Shown: one piece after another, positions 1 to 9,935 of the stretch
Numbering within the stretch: the first letter of the stretch is position 1
Layout of the letters: every line of letters starts with the position of its first letter
DNA from: Carposina sasakii
Lineage: Eukaryota; Arthropoda; Insecta; Lepidoptera; Carposinidae
Length of the DNA stretch: 64,000 nucleotides
NCBI GenBank assembly: GCA_014607495.2
Contig: CP053154.1
Coordinates: forward strand, 14,694,001-14,758,000
Direction: 5' to 3'
Program-made: the position numbers and the translations under genes
The notes under the pieces: model-generated
Seen by the model: only the letters and a program-made list of their open reading frames with translations
Databases searched by the model: none
What the model was told of the DNA's origin: nothing

Positions 1-2160
1 TGGGCTATATAACACTGATAGAATTTTTTAAATCGGACCATTAGTTCTTGAGATTAGCGCGGTATTTATATAACTTGCCTTAGTACCCACAGATCAAGAC
101 CTTAGGGATCTACTAGTGTCGGACCAGGTGTTGAAGTGTTCTCGTATGAAACGATGCAGAAAAGTCTAATGTCATCCACAAACTCGCAAGCTTTTCTCGA
201 ATTTAGCGTTGGACGACCTCCGGCCAGATGGACCGATAACTTAAAGTACAAAACAGGAGATCGACCACTATATAAACCAATCGGGAGACCTTTAGCGAAG
301 CAGTATTTACGTCTAGCGATATCGCATAGGATTCGATGCAATAACACCCTATATAGCGCTATGCGATAGCTAGCAGGCCAAAATTTGAGTTTTTCAGTAA
401 GGGATTTACATTTGGATATGTTAAGCTAGGGAGATTTTTAAACTCAGGAATTTTCATACAATCTTGAAAAATAAAAATGTGATTTCGAGTCTTAAATTTT
501 GGAAATAGGTTCTTTATAGTGGGCTATTTACATAGCTTTTCGCTTAACATACCCTTTCTGTTACATCCTGTATAGTAGAATTGCCCATATTATAAAAGCG
601 AAGACTGACACTGTTCTACTGTTTCTACGGTGTATAGTTGTCTATAGATAATTGGGCTATGATAGAATTTTTTAAATCTCTTGAGATTAGCGGCTATATC
701 AGTACTTCTAAGAATTAAACGTTATGAAACAAGGTCATAAAATACTTTTAAAGTTCAGTGCTTGGAAACTTTGAGTGCTTAAAAAACAATTTTCTGTATG
801 TAGGTCGCTCGGTATAGGGATACTTTTTATTTCTAGTCTTAAAGCGGAATCTAACTCTCGGTTTCGTAGCAGTACCTAGAACGTAGCATTCTCGTATCGA
901 TAAATTCGCTGCGTCAAAAGTCTACTGACAATGCAAACTGAAGTAGCAGTGGGCTGGTTACATCTATCGTAGACTTTCGAATGGATTAGCGTTTTTAACT
1001 TTCTCGACCACTTATACGTCCAGCAGTGGACTAGAATATTGTATCTGCTACTATAGAATTTTCGGCACCCAATTCGATAACATATTATTCTAACGCTCAA
1101 TCGAAAATTATTTCCATTTGCGAATACGATATCGCATAGGATTCGCTTAGGATTATATCCGTAAAGACACGGTGATGTTGGTATCAGTAGAACCGTACAG
1201 TAAGCTTGCTTTAATTTTTCTGAAAGCACTATGTAAATAGCCCACTATAGAGAACCTGATCTGAGAAAAATTCTCCATACTATCGGAAAAAATAAACATG
1301 TAATGCAAGTGCGGTACATAAAGACAATTCACAGGATTTACATGGAAATAAATAAAACTTTATTGCAGTTACACAGGGTGTAACACTAAGCGAAAAGCTA
1401 TGTAAATAGCCCACTGTTATCCCTCACCCCGCTCAGGAATTGCCTATTTACATAGAACATAAGTATAGTAGAATTGCGCGAAGACTGACAAACGTATATG
1501 CGTAAGTTGTTGTCTATAGCATAATTGGGCTATATAACACTGATAGAATTTTTTAAATCGGACCATTAGTTCTTGAGATTAGCGCATTCAAACAAACAAT
1601 TTCAGCTTTTTCATATCAGTATAGATTATTTTTCGAGGACAAACGCTTCTATCGGTTCTATCGAGAAATAATATTACTTTTACTAAACCCTCTGAATTAA
1701 ACGTTATGAAACAGCAGACACCACATTACCTACGCAAACTTGCATAAAATACTTTTAAAGTCCCCAGAGATAAAAGTTTTTCAATGCTTGGAAACTTTGT
1801 AGCAACTACTTGATAAGCGATGCTTAAAAAACAATTTTCTGTATGTAGGTCGCTCGGTATACATACTATATTTTAACTGGGATACTTTTTATTTCTAGTC
1901 TTAAAGTTTTTATTCAGTGTTACTTGAAGTTGAAGATATGAGAATACGGATTTAGTGAGTAACTAACTAGGTTTTATTATTAGGCAACACTAGGACTTTT
2001 CATTTCGGTTTCGTAGTAGAATCTCAATCGCAAAACAACGGACACCTAAAGGTGTCTAAGGGTATGAGTAAGAGTCGAATAAGAAGCAGGAGTCAAGCGA
2101 TGAGCTAGCAACTTGACACTTATCGTTAACTTCCCTGACCCCGCTACACTAAAGGTGTCT
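1..2160. repeat. Rearranged mosaic of repeat fragments with duplicated block
   Basis: Bases 1-60 reappear without a difference at 1526-1585. A larger block at 572-870 recurs at about 1464-2015. Shared stretches are identical, but each copy lacks segments present in the other (see findings). Mixed in are pieces of the TA-flanked MITE (379-570, 1208-1300, 1376-1415), part of a tRNA-derived SINE body (61-133), a LINE C-terminal scrap (about 196-240, reading GRPPARWTDNL), an 18-base string shared by 318-335 and 1128-1145, and the LINE end word GTCCAGCAGTGGACT at about 1018. A perfect small palindrome GACACCTAAAGGTGTC sits near 2041. No gene is supported. Confidence 0.75.
379..570 (-). mobile_element. 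TA-flanked MITE, damaged copy
   Basis: The right half matches the full copies at 8883 and 45619, down to the terminal inverted repeat ending TTACATCCTG followed by TA. The left terminus is lost in the mosaic. Confidence 0.6.
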
Positions 2161-2205
2161 GTTGGGATATCCTTCGCGATCTTGCAGCTCTACACCGTTT
2201 TGAGA

Positions 2206-2495
2206 CTATGTAAGTATGTTTTTTTTGTAAAAAAAAATGCAATCTAATAAATCAACATTGGATCTTAAATATTGGAAACCAGATATGTACTTCCCACCCA
2301 GATGTGATTTTATGGCAAAAAATGAAAAGGAAAATGCATAAGTATTCGAAAACGTTGATGACAAAAAAAATTGCTGGAAGAAATCTCTCTTAGAGGTTAG
2401 CACGCCTTTGTATATTTTCTTTGTCAAAAACTTTATCTGTGAAAACTTTACTGTGTACAATAAAGCATAACTAATAATAAATACCCTACACATTT
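2206..2495 (+). mobile_element. LINE 3' end remnant with polyadenylation-like tail
   Basis: The sequence around 2385-2475 (GCTGGAAGAAATCTCT, then CTTTGTATATTTTCTTTGTC, then GTGTACAATAAAG) recurs in inverted form at 22745-22900 and more loosely at 62805-62956. It has the look of a non-LTR retrotransposon 3' UTR ending in an AATAAA signal. The upstream 150 bases carry A runs and nothing recognisable. Confidence 0.5.
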
Positions 2496-2627
2496 CTATG
2501 GAATGGGTATTCTAAATTTTACGTAGACGAAGTCAATATGCGGCCGCAAAGTTATCTATATAAAAATAAGCCTAAGATGCGATACAATGACTTTGACCAA
2601 AACTCGTTAGCATCCATCACAGTTTAA

Positions 2628-2768
2628 GGCTCGAGCACACCGGATGTGTATGCGTGCACGTAAGCGTAGACGTACACGTAAAATGTATAGAACTGTCACC
2701 GCTTGATACATACCTACGCATATTCTGCCCGTGCCTATACAGCTCAATCGAGGTACGCGTAATACGTA
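2628..2768 (-). mobile_element. TTAA-flanked palindromic MITE, degenerate copy
   Basis: TTAA at 2624-2627 precedes GGCTCGAGCACACCGGAT. The body (GCACGTAAGCGTAGACGTAC, AGAACTGTCACCGCTTGA, CTGCCCGTGCCTATACAG) matches the reverse complement of the complete copy at 44204-44421, with internal deletions. TTAA at 2769-2772 closes it. Termini and TTAA target suggest a piggyBac-type non-autonomous element. Confidence 0.6.
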
Positions 2769-3086
2769 TTAACGTTCATACGTTTATATTACAGCAGCAT
2801 ATTTAATTACAGCAGCGATGGATATTGGTAGAAATCGTTAGAGAGAGTGAGCGAGTGCGTTCATGAAAGAAATATACAGAAGAGATTCGAATATTAATTT
2901 AGGTCTGCGACTGCCAATGTAGACCAAACAGCTCGGTATGAACCAATCACTGGCTAACAGAAGCACATCGCTATAACCTTATCCGTTTGCCGGAACGGTG
3001 CCATTATTTTCTATGAAATCAATCATTAGACAACAAATTAGATTATTTAACTATGCTATTATATATTATATTATTAGATTATTTAA

Positions 3087-3361
3087 CTATGCTGCTCTGG
3101 GAGTGAAAAAGAAACGTATAATAAATACTACAGCTGCTTCTCTTCCCGGGCATACTGTACAAGTCAGTAGAGGGACAAGAGGGTCTTGGTGTTTTGTAGG
3201 CGATGGGCTGACCACCTGTCACTACTAACCGAACTTGTACATCTCAACTATACCCTCAAAATCGGTCAGAAGTACGAGTAGCACCATGTGGTTCTATCGG
3301 CCCTTGGTGCTCTGCCTACCCCGTAAGGGATAAAGGCGTGATTATATGTATGTATGTATGT
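3087..3361 (+). mobile_element. SINE-A (TATG-tailed), near full-length
   Basis: It runs from CTATGCTGCTCTGGGAGTG to a TATG microsatellite tail. This is the most common repeat here, with about 15 copies. Diagnostic words are CTTCCCGGGCATACTGTAC, GGCGATGGGCTGACCACC, TGGCACCATGTGGTTCTAT and GGTGCTCTGCCTACCCCGTA. It carries no protein. Its last ~45 bases match the 3' end of the LINE at 16817-17114. Confidence 0.8.
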
Positions 3362-4110
3362 TAACCTGTGACATGCAATAAATTTAAATCTAGATGTTTC
3401 TCGACACTACCTATGGCGGTTACAATCCTTTTTTAAGGATTAATAGTAAACCGCATGTACAAAAATTGGAAAACTCGAAGCTAAATATACGGCCGAAACC
3501 AAAAGGATAGATGTTGGCAAATTATGTAAGCCCCTCATTTAGCTCAGGAGATATCACTACATATTATAAAACAAAGTCTATTGCCGCTGTCTGCTTGTCC
3601 CTATGTACGAGTATGCTTGGATCTTTCAAACTAGGGAACGGATTTTGATGCGTTTTTTTAATAGATAGAGTGATTCACGATGAAGGTTTATGTGTATAGT
3701 ATCAAAACTGCATCCATGCGAAGTCGGGGCGGGTCGCTAGTGATATATAAAGAAGAAATAGTCCAATTTTACAATAGCTATTAGGTACTTGGAAATACAC
3801 CATCCACCTTTAAATTAAGGAGCTCCTCATTGTCCTTCATTGATGGTTTCGTTCATTAATCAGTCGCGATTACAAGCGATCGGTGAGCGATGGACAAATA
3901 TTGGATTATTTATGATTGATTGGGCCCAAGTTTTGTAGACAGCGAACTAATAGGCCCCACAATCAATATGTGTCAGTGATAGGCAGGGCGGGAAATTCTA
4001 CAATCAATCAGTTTTACAACACTAGTTACGAGTGTACTCCTCGACTAAGGATTACAATAAAAATATTGTTATGAAATTGACTGATTTCTGTAAGAACCCT
4101 TGCGATTATA

Positions 4111-4296
4111 CAGGGTATAACAAAAGGGGTATGTTAAGCGATAAGCTATGTAAATAGCCCACTAAAAGGAAGTGTAGGTAGGCCACAAAATTTGAGACTC
4201 GAAATCGCATGTTTATTTTCCAGATAGTAGATAGGTTCTCTATAGTGGACTATTTACATAGCTTTTCGCTTAACATACCCTTTCTGTTACACCCTG
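4111..4296 (+). mobile_element. TA-flanked MITE, internally deleted copy
   Basis: Both terminal inverted repeats are present (CAGGGTATAAC... and ...GTTACACCCTG) with TA on each side. The centre is about 75 bases shorter than in the 260-bp copies. Confidence 0.75.
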
Positions 4297-4582
4297 TATA
4301 CGAGACCGTGTGCTCCCAAAATAGGGAAGGCAAAACAGCGGATCTCCTTCGTGATCCTATGATCACCTGGCGCTGCTCAACTCTCTGCTCGACTCGGTAC
4401 CACAGTGTGACCTGTTTGTGAGTGCGATCGGGAGCCTGATGATTGAGTGCAAGAGTATGATAGAAAGACGAATGCCTGCGAGTACCATCCAATAAATGTT
4501 ACGGATAGGTACTTATGTATGTATGGGTTTGTATTATTAATGTTTGTAACGATATGGTGATACTCTTATGTTATAAACATAT

Positions 4583-4745
4583 ATTTGAATAAATAAATAA
4601 ATAAATAAATAAATCACGTTTAGCATAACAGCGCCAGATGAAAAGATCAGTAACAAACAAGCCAGATCATAGCCTCTTAGTCCACTCTCCGAAATACACG
4701 GAAGGAGATGCAGCTGACATTTTCTAGTAAAGCCACGAATCAGCA
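4583..4745 (+). repeat. AAAT microsatellite and repeat family F fragment
   Basis: An (AAAT)n tract at 4583-4613 follows AT-rich sequence. At about 4638-4745 the words ACGGAAGGAGATGCAGCTGA and TTCTAGTAAAGCC belong to an intronic repeat family seen again at 22120, 33330 and 40427 (called family F here). Confidence 0.5.
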
Positions 4746-4842
4746 CCAATAAACTGCCAAGTTTCATCAAAATTCGTTAAGCAGTATCACGTTCATAACA
4801 TATACTGGTAGAGTTAGTAATATAAATCCCAAGATCACTCTC

Positions 4843-5697
4843 TGGCTATACACGTCGGTAATCAGACCCTCTCTAACCTACGGATCAGTTGTATGGTGGC
4901 CCAGAACGCAACTGGCAACGGTAAAATGCAAACTCCACCACCCTTGACAAGGTTAATACTTCTTCTTAATACTAAATCTTTCAAGCAGAATGCATAGGCA
5001 TCACCAAAGCGGCACAGGCGGTGGCGGCCAGAGATGTCAAAGATATATGAATATAAAAATCATCTCTGACAGCGCGTCCATTCTGCAGGCCCTTCAAAAT
5101 AACGTAATAACCTCTGTCCTCATACAGGAGTGCCATGAAGCACTCCAATCCATCGCAAGCGAAAACAACGTGACCTTGCAGTGGATTAAAGGACACAGCT
5201 ACTCACTTGGAAACGACGCAGCTGACGAACTGGCCGAAGAAACTCATCACGCAGAGTGGAACAACAGTGCAGGATGTAGGTAGACTAAGATCGCTGTTCC
5301 GGAAGCATCAAAATGGCTCGCCCGCAACCTCATAAGTCTAAAAAGGGACAGTATCCGCAAGGTCATAGGAATCTTAACGGGCCACTGTCCGCTACAAAAA
5401 CACTTGCACACCATAGGTGTGTCAAACAGCCCCCTCTGCAGAGGATGCAAGGAGGCGGAAGAAACGCCACAGCACGTGATCATGGAATGCACAAGCGTGG
5501 CCGAACAACGGGCACTGATCCTCCGATCGCCAGCATCATTTTCAGAAGCCTGCAGAAAGCCTAGAAGGCTGCTGACCATCTGGGAAAATCTGGTTTGGTT
5601 GGAGTAGACAGGTAAGGTAAAATACGTACAATGGCCTCACTTATAGAGGCTAAGTGCGGAAATGCCCGGTCAAACTAACTAACTAACTAACTAACTA
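4843..5697 (+). pseudogene. LINE reverse-transcriptase protein C-terminal half with RNase H, degraded
   Basis: Starting at 4843, a TYGSVVWWPRTQLATVK segment typical of the region before RNase H in Jockey/R1/I-type retrotransposons stops at a TGA. A second piece (4983-5040, ECIGITKAAQAVAARD) is one frame off from the next. From 5047 an RNase H segment follows: IISDSASILQAL, then LQWIKGHS...GNDAADELAEE, which holds the motif Asp and the His...Asp-containing tail. One in-frame TAG (5281-5283) separates it from the C-terminal domain (LTGHCPLQKHLHTIG, CRGCKEAEETPQHVIMEC; Cys-X2-Cys...His...Cys). The stop is near 5605. The 3' UTR ends in an (AACT)n tail at about 5676-5697. Overall it is a 5'-truncated, decayed insertion in the same orientation as the TMTC gene, about 3 kb upstream of it. 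Confidence 0.8.
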
Positions 5698-6329
5698 GTA
5701 ATATAAATCGGCTCATTACCATTCTGGATGTATTCTCGAGACTCCCAGGAAAAGGATTGTCGATTTCCACGTATTTTAATCAATCTGATCTTAAGTTGAA
5801 ACAAAGCGGAAATTAATAGCATTAATATTCCAGAACTGATCCCATAATAATAATATTTTCATGGAAGAAAATTTTGCTGGTATTTTTATAATTCTGTTGA
5901 AGTTAATAATTTTACGGCATGTAAAAGGGTATTAAGTTATAAAGCCGTTTTCACAAAATTTCAAAAAAAAATACTTTGACTTTATCTAGGTAAAACCCAA
6001 GGGCTAAGCTAATCTGTTTTTGAAAAATATTTCATAAATTTAGTTAAACGTAGGTACATAATATTGAAGTGTATTTCACAAAATCAAAGAGAACTAAATG
6101 GAACCGTTGAGCAGTAAAGGGTATTTAATTGACATAATACTCGCTTTGAGGTGAAAATTCTATTTTAGGAATATTCCATTAGGCCTCAAATTGCATACAC
6201 GGTTGTATCATTATATTGACTTGTAATATAAAACCGCAGCCAGGATTTATTACGGCCTGATTATATCTCTCAATTTCAATTCCAATATCAACAAGTTGTA
6301 GAAGCATTTAGACTTAAATAAAACATTCT
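5698..6329. other. Non-coding stretch, nothing recognised
   Basis: AT-rich DNA with many stops in all frames. No repeat shared with other parts of the window was noticed. Confidence 0.5.
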
Positions 6330-6391
6330 ACATACATAAAAATCACGTCTCTTTCCCGGAGGCGTAGGCAGAGATCACGGATCTCCACTTA
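6330..6391 (-). mobile_element. LINE 3' terminal fragment with short TATG tail
   Basis: The reverse strand reads GGAGATCCGTGATCTCTGCC and then the AGACGTGATT tail, the same end as the LINE at 16817-17114. Only about 60 bases survive. Confidence 0.6.
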
Positions 6392-7262
6392 TGTATAGAA
6401 AATAATTAATTACATTTACCCTAAACCATGGTCAAATGGCCTATTTAAAGGATAAATTTGATACTGTCTTTGTTTAAAACTTGATCGAGATAGAGACAGC
6501 ATCAACTTAATTTAGGCTTTCCATTGGAAAACTTAACCTTTTACTCGAGTACTTGTAATTGTTTCATAAAGATTTTCGATACGAGATTTTTTTAATGACA
6601 AATGTAAGCTTTTATGTAATAGGATGAAAAGTAAAGAACAATTTCTTGTATCAAAATATTAACATAATTGAGAATTTACTTGAGTCTCACTACTACTTAA
6701 TACGGCTGTTAGACCCTCTTGCATTAGTTTTTTAATCTTAAGCCTTATTTATATAGCAAATCCTATCCTTATTGAAATTTACAAAAAAAAACTATCTATG
6801 AAATATGTAATTAATGGTAATTGTTGATGTCTGAATAAAAGGCTATTATTATTATTATATAGCAAATAGCAGGTGTAAAAAGTGCAGGTATTTTAAAATC
6901 AAAGTGCAAGTGTAGGTGCAAAGCGGATCGAACGCTCAGTCTATTTTTGCTGCCATGTAAACTACATGGCCTGTGCGTGCATATTAGTTTTAGACCTGAT
7001 CAGATCAAACATAAATAAAGTTATTAAAATTGGCATAGGTTACAGGAATAGGCCTGTTATATACTACTTTACATAGTGATGTATAAATATCATTACCACT
7101 ATATTTGCGGTCAGTAATATTGTGCGCTATTGTGCCTAAATTAATACTTGTAATATTTTTTTATTGAATGAAATCATTCGCGTCCATTGCGGTTGTTGGT
7201 TTGTGTGGTTTGTAGTTTACGTTACTGTGTTTTTAAAAAAAATATTTTTATACTAAAATATT
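6392..7262. other. Non-coding upstream DNA with small LINE-like tails
   Basis: Mostly AT-rich and unrecognised. A short (TTA)n tract at about 6843-6858 follows GAATAAAAGGC, which resembles a retrotransposon 3' tail. At 6490-6515 GAGATAGAGACAGCATCAAC appears in inverted orientation near 17350-17395. A palindrome CATGTAAACTACATG lies at 6953-6967. Confidence 0.4.
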
Positions 7263-7263
7263 A

Positions 7264-7371
7264 AGCGGTGATAGCACAATGGTTATGACTTGCGCCTTAC
7301 AGTCGGAAAGCGTAGGTTCGATACCAGTCACGGGCCTGTAGCACTGAATTTATTTCGTGTACGGATTTTCT
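7264..7371 (+). mobile_element. tRNA-derived SINE-E
   Basis: GCGGTGATAGCACAATGGTT contains an A-box-like start and GGTTCGATACC a B box at about 7314-7324, followed by CACGGGCCTGTA and an unrelated tail. Inverted copies sit at 39329-39394 and 57169-57262. It runs directly into a truncated SINE-A. Confidence 0.65.
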
Positions 7372-7583
7372 TCTCTTCCCGGTCATACTGTACAAGTCAG
7401 TAGAGGGACAAGAGGGACGAGAGGCGATGGGTTGACCACCTGTCACTACTAACCGAACTTGTACATCTCAACTATACCCTCGAACTTGGTCAGAAGTGGC
7501 ACCATGTGGTTCTATAGGCCTCTGGTGCTCTGCCTACCTCGTAAGGGAAAAAGGCGTGTTTATATGTATATGTATGTATGTAC
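7371..7583 (+). mobile_element. SINE-A, 5'-truncated copy
   Basis: It begins TTCTCTTCCCGGTCATACTG and ends in TATG repeats. It is joined without a gap to SINE-E. Confidence 0.7.
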
Positions 7584-8000
7584 GGATATTAATATACTAA
7601 AATTGTCACTTAGCTAAACCCGAGGAGGATTGGCGTCAGGCAGGCAGGCATCTTTGGCAATATGAGATTCGAAAGAAACCATATTGCGCCGACACCGTAA
7701 ATAATGGGATTAGGGCAGGAAAATGATGAATCACTCTTAAAAATGTTTTAATTAATGAGGTACGAGTAATCAGTCCGGTTACTAGGGCTGAGTTAAAGCA
7801 AAATATATAAAAAGTAATAATTTTACAGATGTACGAGTATATAATCAATTTATAAATTAAATATAATTTAACTCGGTTATGTCGGTCATACATTCTGCTA
7901 TGCTTTTCATTTTTAACAATATTTCATCGCAACATGTTAAAAAGCTGAAACCATATCAAAACGCTCGATTTATACTTTAATAATCCCTTTTTTGTTGCAG

Positions 8001-8501
8001 ATTGCACGGATTAACGCATAAATCACCGCGAAAACAAGGAAACTGTCCGGACGGGTTTGCACCAAACTGAGACAAGAATTAAAACGGGAAAAATAAGAAA
8101 GATTGACGTCCACGGGTCCGTAAAGTCCGTATCGTTTACGGCACTCATGAATATGACATCAGCGGTCGTCTCGACCCGCTATGTTGATTTATGCGGTGCC
8201 GGTGATCCATCACCGCGGAGCCCGGATAACCGTACGGACAAACAGACATCTACTCCCGCGATAAGGGCCGCCTGAACACAACTTTGGCCGCTTCAATTTG
8301 CGTTTGAGTATGTATGAATATCCGGTTTCAAGGGCTAATAAAATTGCTTGGGTATACCTGAATTTCAAGTTGAATTTAGTTAAGAACATGTAAATTCAAC
8401 CAACCTAGTAGGTTATATTAGATGTTACTAAGAGATAGTACCTTTAAGCTAATTAAAAAATAAGATTGTAATATTATTATGTGAAAATATACAGTGCAAA
8501 A
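8001..8501 (+). other. Probable 5' UTR part of the TMTC first coding exon
   Basis: A consensus 3' splice site (CCCTTTTTTGTTGCAG) ends at 8000 in the same orientation as the gene. The following 300 bases are noticeably richer in CpG and GC than the surroundings, and no other acceptor-like sequence was noticed before the ATG at 8502. The simplest reading is that exon 1 starts at 8001 with about 500 bases of leader, and that one or more non-coding exons lie upstream. A 72-codon reading frame at 8057-8275 has no recognisable protein content; it could act as an upstream ORF. This is inference from sequence signals only. Confidence 0.45.
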
Positions 8502-8797
8502 ATGCGACGTCGACCTCTGCCTCCGGTTCGCGAGGAAGTGACATCGAAAACGTGGGGAAACCTCTGTGATAGTGATTGCGCGATATACACACTAGTGGCA
8601 TCTGTCGGTGCGTTGGCTTATGCGAATAGTTTGAATGGTGAATTCGTGCATGACGACATCCCAGCTATCGTGTCGAACAGGGACGTGATTGGTGGGAACC
8701 ATGTGCTGAGTGTGTTCAAAAATGACTTTTGGGGCACGCCTATGTCGGATCCCGGCAGTCACAAATCGTATCGGCCGTTAACTACGCTGTCATTTCG
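8502..8797 (+). CDS. TMTC: TMTC-family O-mannosyltransferase, first coding exon (partial gene)
   Basis: This exon encodes residues 1-98 plus two bases of codon 99 of a transmembrane and TPR-containing protein (TMTC). Family members are ER membrane enzymes that O-mannosylate cadherin domains. The ATG at 8502 has A at -3. An in-frame GTG lies 21 bases upstream, but ATG is the natural eukaryotic start. Residues 1-25 are a basic, cytosolic-looking leader. Residues about 26-43 form a hydrophobic first membrane segment. The first luminal loop follows, with NGEFVHDD (acidic pair D51-D52, the position where GT-C glycosyltransferases carry essential acidic residues), then NDFWGTP (74-80) and SHKSYRPLTTLSFR (86-99). 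These loop motifs are hallmarks of TMTC1/TMTC2-type members. The exon ends at TTTCG|GTAAGT. Full family proteins are roughly 800-900 residues, so most of the gene is missing here. The family call is firm; assignment to TMTC1 or TMTC2 is not settled by this segment. Confidence 0.93.
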
Positions 8798-8882
8798 GTA
8801 AGTCGCTTAGACTAGTCATAAGTAATTGTTAAAGCAGCATTGTGTCTATTATAGACACAAGACGACATATAAGCCATTTATA

Positions 8883-9142
8883 CAGGGTGTAACAAAAAGG
8901 GTATGCTAAGCGAATAGCTATGTAAATAGCCCACTATAGAGAACCTATCCACGAAATTTAAGACTCTAAATCACAAGTTTATTTTTCAATATTGTATGAA
9001 AAATCCTGTGATGTTTAAGAATTCTCCATACTATATAGAAAAATTAACATGTGATTTCGAGTCTCCAACTTTTTGAGTAGGTTCTCTATAGTGGGCTATA
9101 TAAATATCTTTTCGCTTTATATACCCTTTTTGTCACACCCTG
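8883..9142 (+). mobile_element. TA-flanked palindromic MITE, full-length (260 bp)
   Basis: Termini CAGGGTGTAAC / GTCACACCCTG are flanked by TA at 8881-8882 and 9143-9144. The two halves are inverted repeats for about 100 bases from each end. The TA target and terminal sequence fit a Tc1/mariner-type non-autonomous element. It lies 85 bases after the exon 1 donor. Confidence 0.85.
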
Positions 9143-9160
9143 TAGATAACTAGCTGTAAG

Positions 9161-9241
9161 AACATAGTCTACATTTTGTAGTTCATGCGGATGAAGTGGG
9201 GGGCACTTCATCCGCGTGAACTACAAAATGTAGACTATGTT
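9161..9241. repeat. Near-perfect 38-bp hairpin
   Basis: Arms 9161-9198 and 9204-9241 are reverse complements with one mismatch, around a GGGGG loop. It starts 19 bases after the MITE end. Confidence 0.9.
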
Positions 9242-9357
9242 TTTACATCCAATTTCTACATTCAACTATGTATATTATGTTTGCTTATTAATGATTTAGT
9301 CAGATGTCACCTGGAATAAACGCGGTTATCTGGGCTCCACATAAAACAAAATAAATC

Positions 9358-9536
9358 TTATGCTGGAAAAGGTACAAAATCAGTTTGTGGGATATTTACT
9401 TATATTGAAAACAATATGGAGTACTTATACCCATTTTATCCATCAATGTATCCCACTTTATTTGTACTTGGAATGGTCGGGTATCACAAACTCAGGGTGC
9501 GGAGGGACCTGGCGACGACTACGTATGTATTTAATA
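9358..9536 (+). pseudogene. LINE C-terminal fragment, frameshifted
   Basis: The segment starts LEKVQNQFVGYL in one frame and continues as YPFYPSMYPTLFVLGMVGY and a KLRVRRDL ending in another. This order is typical of the region between reverse transcriptase and the C terminus in several LINE clades. It is cut at the right by a Helitron-like end (CTAG at 9537-9540). Confidence 0.6.
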
Positions 9537-9935
9537 CTAGTGAACGCCCGCGACTCCGTCCGCGTGAACTGTAGAAAAAACAAAATGTCGAAATTATCCG
9601 GACTAAAAACATTTTTCGGCATAAAAAGTAGCCTATACAGGGTATTTAACGTACGGAAATAAAGTAAGTTTGTGCCTGCTCATCGTGCGAAATTTTTTAT
9701 AGACAGATATTAATTATTTTCGTGAAAAAATCCTGCTACGAATTTATGCATGGACCCTAATATCAGACACTTCCCAGGTATGCTTCCATGGAGAAAAATC
9801 GTCCGTAGTTTTCGGGAACGTTGAGTATATTAAGTGGGACCTGTCACAATATATTTCTGAAATCGGTCTAGTCGTTTCTGAGATTAGCGTGCACGAACAT
9901 CGGTCCGTTACAATTTTATTATATATAGAAGATAG
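9537..9935 (-). mobile_element. Helitron-like element
   Basis: On the minus strand it ends CGCGGACGGAGTCGCGGGCG...CTAG|T (9537-9540). Its inferred start is a TC before TATATATAATAAAATTGTAA near 9930. The body includes the words AACGACTAGACCGATTTC and GTGACAGGTCCCACTT shared with 57559-57886. No target duplication is expected for Helitrons. Confidence 0.55.

Noticed and set aside
1208..1415. A complete extra copy of the TA-flanked MITE in the left mosaic
   Set aside because: Only separated pieces of the termini are present, with unrelated sequence between them and no paired TA ends.
2998..3228. Protein-coding frame of 76 codons (and a similar one at 50770-51006)
   Set aside because: It lies within SINE-A; the frame is not kept among copies.
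8057..8275. 72-codon frame upstream of TMTC as a separate gene
   Set aside because: No recognisable domain, in the same orientation and just after a splice acceptor, with exon 1 following; better explained as 5' UTR.
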